The translations under genes were made by a program, and so were the position numbers. A stretch of 12,164 nt of DNA from an uncultured Saprospiraceae bacterium (GTDB lineage Bacteria; Bacteroidota; Bacteroidia; Chitinophagales; Saprospiraceae): positions 1 to 12,164 of the forward strand of contig CALDEN010000193.1 in assembly GCA_937942405.1 (NCBI GenBank), in the 5' to 3' direction. Shown one piece after another: positions 7,461-12,164 of the stretch. The notes under the pieces are model-generated. The model saw only the letters and a list, made by a program, of their open reading frames with translations, did not search any database and had not been told where the DNA came from. How positions within the stretch are numbered: position 1 is the first letter of the stretch; every line of letters begins with the position of its first letter.

Positions 7461-8006
7461 TCAATAACGCCATTCGTCTACATATTTAATAAAAATTTTG
7501 GCTAAGTTTTCGGCATCAGAGATGGCTCTATGATGTACTCCTGTAAATTCAAATCCTTCTAGTTTTACCGCTGCTTTAAGGCCCTTGTCTTTGTCCAATC
7601 CTTTAATATCGGAATACTGACCTTTGAGATCTGTATAATGCCCTTCTACCCAGTCCGAATCCAATTTATGCAACTCACAGTCATTTAATAAAAACTGTTT
7701 ATCAAATGATCCCCAGCTACATAAGAGATAATCTTGCCCATCGTCAAAAATCCAATCTTTGAATTCCTCTATCACCCTAGGATAAAACTGGGCATTATCT
7801 ACATTACTCTGCTGGATAGATGTTAATTTACTACAGAAATCACTAAGTACTGGATTAACAAATGGTCGTATAAACCGCTCAAAAGAACCGAGCTTTTCTC
7901 CATACTGATTTACTTTAACTGCTCCGATTTCTATAATTTCATTGATGCCTCGGGGTGGTCTACCCCTCCAACATGTCGCTTCTAAATCGTAAATTATAAA
8001 TATCAA
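7461..8006 (-). CDS. DEDDh 3'-5' exonuclease (ERI-1/KapD-like), TTG start
   Basis: A 181-residue RNase T/DnaQ-superfamily exonuclease. Acidic pair Asp7 and Glu9 (YDLEATCW), Asp102 in SWGSFDKQFL, and the H-x4-D pair His159/Asp164 in GVHHRAISDAENLAKIF form the metal-binding DEDDh site. The run DLEATCW and LSDFCSKLTSIQQ (54-66) point to the ERI-1/3'hExo/KapD branch, which trims single-stranded nucleic acid, often RNA 3' ends. The start is TTG at 8006-8004: there is no in-frame ATG anywhere, and TTG places the first beta strand exactly where the family begins. It lies 13 bases after the acyltransferase stop, so it is probably in the engB-acyltransferase transcript. The physiological substrate is not known. 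Confidence 0.9.
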   Translation of the reverse strand: MIFIIYDLEATCWRGRPPRGINEIIEIGAVKVNQYGEKLGSFERFIRPFVNPVLSDFCSKLTSIQQSNVDNAQFYPRVIEEFKDWIFDDGQDYLLCSWGSFDKQFLLNDCELHKLDSDWVEGHYTDLKGQYSDIKGLDKDKGLKAAVKLEGFEFTGVHHRAISDAENLAKIFIKYVDEWRY

Positions 8007-8019
8007 ATCTGTTACTAAT

Positions 8020-9720
8020 TTATTCTGAAATCTCCACTTCTGATTTTAATTCCTCTGCGGTCCAGTTCAGATATTCTTGTAAATCATATCCTCTCATCCT
8101 ATTGTGATAATAATACAGAAGTTTCAGGTCTTCTGTTTTAACATTGCCATGTTTATCTATATAAAGCGTCCTCTGTGGGTGAAAAACCCCTACTTCCTTC
8201 ACTCCTATTTCCACTATTTCTTCAGCAGAGAGCTCCATGGTTTTTTCGACTTGGAGTACTTTATTTTCTTTCCAATTGGACAAGACTTCCTTTGCTTGTT
8301 CCACTAAAGTAAGAATATGTGCTTTGGGAACGAAAATATCTTTGGTATTCAGATTTAATATATTGAAAATAGATAGTTCTTGATTTTTTTGAGCGATGTA
8401 TTGAAAAGTAAGATATGCTACTAAATGTGGTGCTAGGACGAGATTATTAGACATATAACTTTCTAATATCTTGTCTCCCAAAATTTTGGTATAGACCGAC
8501 TCTCTTTGTGAACTCTCCCCGACTTCATTATCTGTATTATAGAAGTATTTTTTAAGGTCGATTTGTTCTCCTTTTGCATCTAGACTATTCCCATCTATAT
8601 CTACCTTATTACCCATGACATCCATAGGTTCCCCTATCGTCAGATATATTTTGGATGTACGTCCATAGACATGCTTAAAAAATCGGAATGTCTTCTTAAA
8701 TGGAGATAAGTCATCCTTACTATGTATATATTTTTCCTTTCCGGAACTTCTTAAAAACTGATTGATCAATGACTTTGCCTCAAGAACAAAAGGATATCCA
8801 GCAATAAGAGGAACGATGTATATCTTCTTATTACTGCCCTCTTGATAATTGGCCCGTTGAGCTTCTACAACAGATCCCAAAAGTCCCAACTTAAGTTTCT
8901 TTTCTATACTTCCTTTTCTACTTCTTGTACCTCCAGGGAAAAAGATATTATTGACTCCTTCTTGCAACGATATACGTGTCACTGCTTTAAGACACTCAAG
9001 GTAAATGGGATTCTTCTTTCTACGGTCTACTCTATAAGCTCCGAGACGATTCATGAAAAATGCCATTAACTCATAATCAAATAAGTTAAGCCCTGCAGCA
9101 TAGGCAAATGAAGGCAATCCGATCATTCTATCCAGTATATAGCCCATCATTACAGAATCTAGATTACTGAAATGAGTAGGTACGATAACGACGGTGCCTT
9201 TTTTGAATAATTCTCTGGTTTCCTCAATCGAACCATTTAAGATTAGGCGATCGTACAGCTCTTTTTTTGTACCCCAGTAGAATCGTGATCCTTTACCAGA
9301 AAACCTATTTAATATTCTTTTATAAAACTGGGTCAAGAATCGCACTGTAAATCGATACGTCTTTGGTTTAAACTTTCCGATGATTTCTTCGGCATATCGG
9401 TTTACGATACGTTTTACAAGCTCTTTGTTTAATATTTCTCGATCTTCAGCGAGGGAGTTTTTTTTGATTTCTTGAGAAATGCCACCCCAATATTTCTTCT
9501 CATCTCGAGGATCTACCTTCCAGGGATTGGTCTTTACACGTATTTTTTCGAGATAAGCCGTCTTTTCTAAAAGTGACTCAAAGTTGTCACCGTGCGTGCT
9601 TTCTAGCTTCTCATAGACTTGAGTGATTACCTTTTGAACTATATCATACCTTTTTTGGCTGATTTTATAAATCGGCCAGTCGCTCAGCTCAGGTATTATA
9701 TGTGGTTTTCGATCAGACAA
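8020..9720 (-). CDS. Long PlsC/PlsB-superfamily phospholipid acyltransferase, TTG start
   Basis: A 566-residue acyltransferase, roughly twice the length of a simple PlsC. The catalytic HxxxxD block is His183-Asp188 (THFSNLD). Block II is GAYRVDRR (227-234). Block III is FPGGTRSR (261-268), where the usual Glu of FPEGTRS is Gly. VPLIAGYP (303-310) corresponds to block IV. The N-terminal 170 residues and the C-terminal region (about 400-566) are helical-looking extensions, as in glycerol-3-phosphate acyltransferase-like proteins. Three short repeats each ending in Asp occur at 364-388. Predicted role: acyl transfer to glycerol-3-phosphate or a lysophospholipid at the inner membrane; the acceptor is uncertain. 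An in-frame TAA two codons upstream forces TTG (9720-9718) as the earliest start; the first in-frame ATG is codon 191, after the catalytic His. It follows engB by 23 bases. Confidence 0.88.
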   Translation of the reverse strand: MSDRKPHIIPELSDWPIYKISQKRYDIVQKVITQVYEKLESTHGDNFESLLEKTAYLEKIRVKTNPWKVDPRDEKKYWGGISQEIKKNSLAEDREILNKELVKRIVNRYAEEIIGKFKPKTYRFTVRFLTQFYKRILNRFSGKGSRFYWGTKKELYDRLILNGSIEETRELFKKGTVVIVPTHFSNLDSVMMGYILDRMIGLPSFAYAAGLNLFDYELMAFFMNRLGAYRVDRRKKNPIYLECLKAVTRISLQEGVNNIFFPGGTRSRKGSIEKKLKLGLLGSVVEAQRANYQEGSNKKIYIVPLIAGYPFVLEAKSLINQFLRSSGKEKYIHSKDDLSPFKKTFRFFKHVYGRTSKIYLTIGEPMDVMGNKVDIDGNSLDAKGEQIDLKKYFYNTDNEVGESSQRESVYTKILGDKILESYMSNNLVLAPHLVAYLTFQYIAQKNQELSIFNILNLNTKDIFVPKAHILTLVEQAKEVLSNWKENKVLQVEKTMELSAEEIVEIGVKEVGVFHPQRTLYIDKHGNVKTEDLKLLYYYHNRMRGYDLQEYLNWTAEELKSEVEISE

Positions 9721-9743
9721 ATGTTAAAAAACTAGACGGCAAG

Positions 9744-10340
9744 TTAGACATTATTGTTTACAGTTTGGATAAAATCCAAGATCTCTTCTCGACCTATTTT
9801 CTTCTCTGCACTCGTCATAAATCTCTGAGGCAACTCTTCCCAATGCTCCAGCATTTCTTTTTCGATGGCTTCTATCTTTTCGATATGGCTTGTGCCTTTA
9901 ACTTTATCTATTTTGGTATAGACAATAACAAAGGGAATCTGGGCATTACCGAGGTAATTAGCAAATTCTAAGTCGTTTTTCTGCAATGGAATTCTTGAAT
10001 CTATCAGTAGAAAGGTACAGACTAGTGTACTCCTCGTCTCTAGATATCGCTGAATCATTTTCCTCCACTGCTCTCTCTTGGTTTTTGAGATCTTGGCATA
10101 GCCATAACCCGGCAAATCGACCAAATACCATGATGCATCGATCTCAAAAAAGTTAAGCAGTTGAGTTTTTCCAGGAGTAGACGATACTTTAGCGATACTC
10201 TTCCTTCCTGAAAGCATATTGATCAGTGAGGATTTTCCAACATTTGACCTCCCTATGAAGGCATACTCCAGCTTGCCCGTCTTAGGACAATCGCCTTCTC
10301 GTGTAAAACTCCCAACAAAATTTACGTTGTTTATATCCAT
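9744..10340 (-). CDS. engB: Ribosome-biogenesis GTPase YsxC/EngB
   Basis: A 198-residue TRAFAC-class GTPase needed for late assembly of the large ribosomal subunit. G1 is GRSNVGKS (30-37), G2 region STPGKTQ (54-60), G3 DLPGYG (75-80), G4 TKID (142-145) and G5 TSAEKKIG (176-183). Length and motif spacing are normal for the family. I chose ATG at 10340-10338, giving MDINNVNFVG, which aligns with usual EngB N-termini; a TTG 39 bases further upstream would add 13 residues not expected in the family. It heads a likely minus-strand transcript with the acyltransferase and exonuclease genes. The 139-base gap to the divergent beta-barrel gene holds a near-consensus -7 box at 10381-10388. Confidence 0.95.
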   Translation of the reverse strand: MDINNVNFVGSFTREGDCPKTGKLEYAFIGRSNVGKSSLINMLSGRKSIAKVSSTPGKTQLLNFFEIDASWYLVDLPGYGYAKISKTKREQWRKMIQRYLETRSTLVCTFLLIDSRIPLQKNDLEFANYLGNAQIPFVIVYTKIDKVKGTSHIEKIEAIEKEMLEHWEELPQRFMTSAEKKIGREEILDFIQTVNNNV

Positions 10341-10380
10341 TGCAAACGATATAACTGCAATCACTGAGCCATAGTTCAAG

Positions 10381-10388
10381 CAAACATC
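10381..10388 (-). promoter_or_regulatory. Possible -7 promoter box for engB
   Basis: On the minus strand the bases read GATGTTTG, matching TAnnTTTG except at the first position. A TTTG (plus-strand CAAA at 10415-10418) lies upstream with a 26-base spacer, longer than usual. Initiation here would give a leader of about 35 bases. Confidence 0.25.
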
Positions 10389-10458
10389 GTATAAAAGAAA
10401 TTTAGTTTAATCTCCAAAAATGAGATCGGTTTTAAATTCTGGCTTCAATTTTGAACTA

Positions 10459-10482
10459 CATATTAGAATAACTTCTAATATG
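10459..10482 (+). promoter_or_regulatory. Perfect hairpin enclosing the start codon of the beta-barrel gene
   Basis: CATATTAGAA (10459-10468) and TTCTAATATG (10473-10482) are exact reverse complements around the loop TAAC. The final ATG is the chosen start codon of the beta-barrel gene, so in mRNA the start codon would be paired at the base of a 10-bp stem. As DNA it is also a palindrome able to bind a dimeric regulator. The structure is seen directly; its regulatory role is inferred. Confidence 0.5.
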
Positions 10483-11109
10483 AAAAAAACAAGTGTACTA
10501 ATAGTCCTTTTAATATTCTCTCTCAAGGGATATGCTCAGCTCGAGATAGGCCTTAAATTCGGTCTTAATACAACCAGCATCAGCAATCAGGCAATCGTCT
10601 ACAATAATGATGAGCAGCATTTAGAAATCGACTTAACAGAAGTTGAATATGGTTATCAGCTCGGAATATACAGTAGATTAAGTGTGGCTAGCTTTTACTT
10701 AGAACCTATAGCCGTATTTAACTCCTCTCGGATCAATTATCAGATCACAGAATTTACTGAAGGAGAAATCATCAATTCCATAAAATCAGAGAGCTTTAGA
10801 TCCTTAGATATACCTGTTCTATTCGGAATAAAAATGGGCTTTTTCAGAATTCAAACAGGTCCAGTCGCTCATATAAACATAGACTCTAAGTCAGAGCTGA
10901 TAGACATCGATGGCTATGAGCAAAAATTTAAAGAAGCTACTTATGGCTTCCAGATCGGTGCCGGTCTCGATATATGGAAATTAAGAATGGATCTCAATTA
11001 TGAAGGTAATTTCTCCCGATTTGCAGATCACTTGAGTATCAACGGAACAGATCTGGCATTTGATGATGCTGCATCACGAATTCTTTTTACCCTGGGATAC
11101 AAGTTCTAG
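10480..11109 (+). CDS. PorT-like outer-membrane beta-barrel protein
   Basis: A 209-residue protein with a clear signal peptide (MKKTSVLIVLLIFSLKGYAQ, 1-20) followed by alternating hydrophobic strands typical of the OMP_b-brl_2/PorT-like eight-stranded barrel. Examples are LEIGLKFGLN (21-30), YGYQLGIYSRL, the conserved SLDIPVLFGIKMG block in the middle, ATYGFQIGAGLDIW and ILFTLGYKF at the end. The terminal Phe is the usual barrel-assembly signal. The SLDIP(V)L(F)G motif is characteristic of the group. The function of this member is unknown. An in-frame ATG 60 bases earlier would put 20 polar residues before the signal peptide, so 10480 is preferred. The gene stands alone, divergent from engB and followed by a terminator. 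Confidence 0.87.
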   Translation: MKKTSVLIVLLIFSLKGYAQLEIGLKFGLNTTSISNQAIVYNNDEQHLEIDLTEVEYGYQLGIYSRLSVASFYLEPIAVFNSSRINYQITEFTEGEIINSIKSESFRSLDIPVLFGIKMGFFRIQTGPVAHINIDSKSELIDIDGYEQKFKEATYGFQIGAGLDIWKLRMDLNYEGNFSRFADHLSINGTDLAFDDAASRILFTLGYKF

Positions 11110-11183
11110 AACATATTACGATTTGGCATCATATTTGAACCTATATAAGTGTTGTGAAAGCAACTGTTAAAACCAACGAACCT

Positions 11184-11214
11184 AGGCTCTGGATTAATTT
11201 TCAGAGCTTTTTTT
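11184..11214 (+). terminator. Rho-independent terminator after the beta-barrel gene
   Basis: GCTCTG (11186-11191) pairs with CAGAGC (11202-11207) around a 10-base loop, and the stem can extend by a G-U and an A-U pair. Seven T residues follow directly (11208-11214). It lies about 75 bases after the beta-barrel stop. Its T tract overlaps the smc stop codon on the other strand (11215-11213); on the minus strand no U tract follows, so it serves the plus strand. Confidence 0.8.
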
Positions 11215-12164
11215 ATTTTACGTCTTCTAGGACTGGGTCATGCCCAAATTTTCTAAAGTCTACTGGACTCACTCCTGATATACCCATATCCTGCATATAT
11301 ACTCCATAAAGAACATCCACCTCTGCCATCGTCGCCTTATTATGTGTAACGATCACAAACTGTGACTCTTTGGAGAATCGCTTGATGATTTTATTGAACT
11401 TGAGTACGTTCACATCATCGAGTGGTGCATCGACCTCATCGAAAATACAGAACGGAGCTGGTTTTTGAAGATAGAACGCAAATAGTAAAGCCGTAGCAGT
11501 AAGGGTCATCTCCCCTCCTGATAGCTGACTCAGAGATAGAGGCCTTTTTCCTTTAGGCCTAGCGATGATATCTATTCCTGATTCTAGTGGATTTTCAGGG
11601 TCCATTAATACAAGATCACAGGAATCATCTTCACTAAATAGACTTCTAAATACAACCTGGAAGTTCTCTCTTACTTTGTCAAAAGACTCTGTAAATAGTA
11701 CGGTAGCCGTGGATTCAATTTCTGTAATCGTTTCCATCAAAGAATCTTTGGCCTCTAAAATGTCATTTCGTTGGCCTGAGATGAGCTCATGTCTCTCCTT
11801 CATCGTCTGGAAAGCTTCGACGGCCATCGGATTTATTTCTCCGAAGTTCGCGATACGTCTTCGTTGTCTTTCAATCTTATCCTTGAGTTCTTTTATTCTC
11901 TCTACCTCTTCAAATTCCAAATTGATCACTGAGTCTAATTCTACTTCAAACTCTATTTTGAGTCTCTCTCCTACTGCCCCCATCTGGAACTTTACATCAT
12001 TGAACTTATCTTTCGTTTCATTGATAAAAAGCTGGGTCTTTTGCAATATTCGATTTTGAGCTCTGAGTCCATCTTCTTTCTCTGAGATGGAATTTCTCTT
12101 CCCAAAAAACTGCTGCTCAAAAACACTCAATTCACTTTTAGATCGATCTCGTTCTTCGTATTTT
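11213..12164 (-). CDS. smc: Chromosome segregation ATPase SMC, C-terminal part
   Basis: About 316 C-terminal codons are visible; the frame stays open to the right edge, so the N-terminal head, hinge and most of the coiled coil lie outside. The visible part starts in Glu/Lys-rich coiled coil, passes the IANFGEINPMAVEAF joint typical of bacterial SMC and enters the C-terminal ATPase head. The ABC signature is LSGGEM (11524-11507), Walker B is IFDEVDAPLDD (11446-11414), and the D-loop and switch His are in FVIVTHNK. SMC dimers extrude DNA loops and organise origins, usually with ScpAB and loaded by ParB. Two positions differ from what I would expect in bacterial SMC: Met where Lys/Arg usually follows LSGGE, and HNKATM where HNKRTM is common. 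It converges with the beta-barrel gene. Confidence 0.95.
   Translation of the reverse strand, partial: KYEERDRSKSELSVFEQQFFGKRNSISEKEDGLRAQNRILQKTQLFINETKDKFNDVKFQMGAVGERLKIEFEVELDSVINLEFEEVERIKELKDKIERQRRRIANFGEINPMAVEAFQTMKERHELISGQRNDILEAKDSLMETITEIESTATVLFTESFDKVRENFQVVFRSLFSEDDSCDLVLMDPENPLESGIDIIARPKGKRPLSLSQLSGGEMTLTATALLFAFYLQKPAPFCIFDEVDAPLDDVNVLKFNKIIKRFSKESQFVIVTHNKATMAEVDVLYGVYMQDMGISGVSPVDFRKFGHDPVLEDVK

Noticed and set aside
7435..7465. Direct repeat CTCGATCAAT at 7435-7444 and 7456-7465
   Set aside because: Only two 10-base copies, one partly in the exonuclease stop region, with no further copy or structure to support a function.
10341..10379. Longer engB start at TTG 10379-10377
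   Set aside because: The 13 added residues do not fit the family, whereas ATG at 10340 gives a typical N-terminus; the extension would also cover the probable leader.
10420..10479. Upstream in-frame ATG for the beta-barrel gene
   Set aside because: It would place 20 mostly polar residues before a clear Lys-Lys-hydrophobic signal peptide.
11130..11214. Possible small RNA from a CATATTTG box at 11130-11137 to the terminator
   Set aside because: The box matches only 7 of 8 consensus positions, has no good -33 partner, and the terminator is already explained by the beta-barrel gene.
11565..12059. A 164-codon plus-strand open frame opposite smc
   Set aside because: It is Ser-rich and lies wholly over conserved SMC coding sequence; no family pattern.

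Overview
This is an ordinary chromosomal segment of a member of the phylum Bacteroidota (class uncertain; a Saprospiria- or Flavobacteriia-like lineage would fit). The evidence is moderately AT-rich DNA, exported proteins of families typical of the phylum (DUF5683, DUF4412, PorT-like beta-barrels, an OmpA protein with a SPOR-like tail), few Shine-Dalgarno sites, and a TAnnTTTG-type -7 promoter element. There are no mobile elements, CRISPR arrays, tRNA or rRNA genes, and no gap between genes exceeds 300 bases.

Layout. Bases 1-80 hold the 5' end of a minus-strand gene with the start of an NADPH-dependent FMN reductase-like fold. From 164 a tight plus-strand operon runs: UPF0173 metallo-hydrolase, ParA, ParB, DUF5683 membrane protein (gaps of 2, 12 and 18 bases). 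It meets a large minus-strand OmpA-family gene (3181-5184) tail to tail. Divergent from that gene is fmt (5345-6274), whose end overlaps a small putative secreted-protein gene on the other strand. A strong hairpin terminator (6578-6605) follows a methionine-rich DUF4412 gene. Upstream lies a minus-strand run engB - long PlsC-type acyltransferase - DEDDh exonuclease; the last two genes must start at TTG. Divergent from engB is a PorT-like beta-barrel gene, followed by a terminator that abuts the end of smc, which runs off the right edge.

How the genes fit together. ParA, ParB and SMC are chromosome segregation and organisation factors. EngB (ribosome assembly) and Fmt (initiator tRNA formylation) are translation housekeeping. 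OmpA, the beta-barrel, DUF4412, DUF5683 and the acyltransferase concern the cell envelope. I see no clear undescribed system. The items most worth a second look are a perfect 10-bp hairpin containing the start codon of the beta-barrel gene, two adjacent genes with obligatory TTG starts, an OmpA/SPOR-like fusion with a charge-segregated linker, a three-copy TATTTAGA-like motif between ompA and fmt, and an acyltransferase lacking the usual block-III glutamate. Several gene starts were adjusted by hand, notably engB at 10340 and the beta-barrel at 10480.
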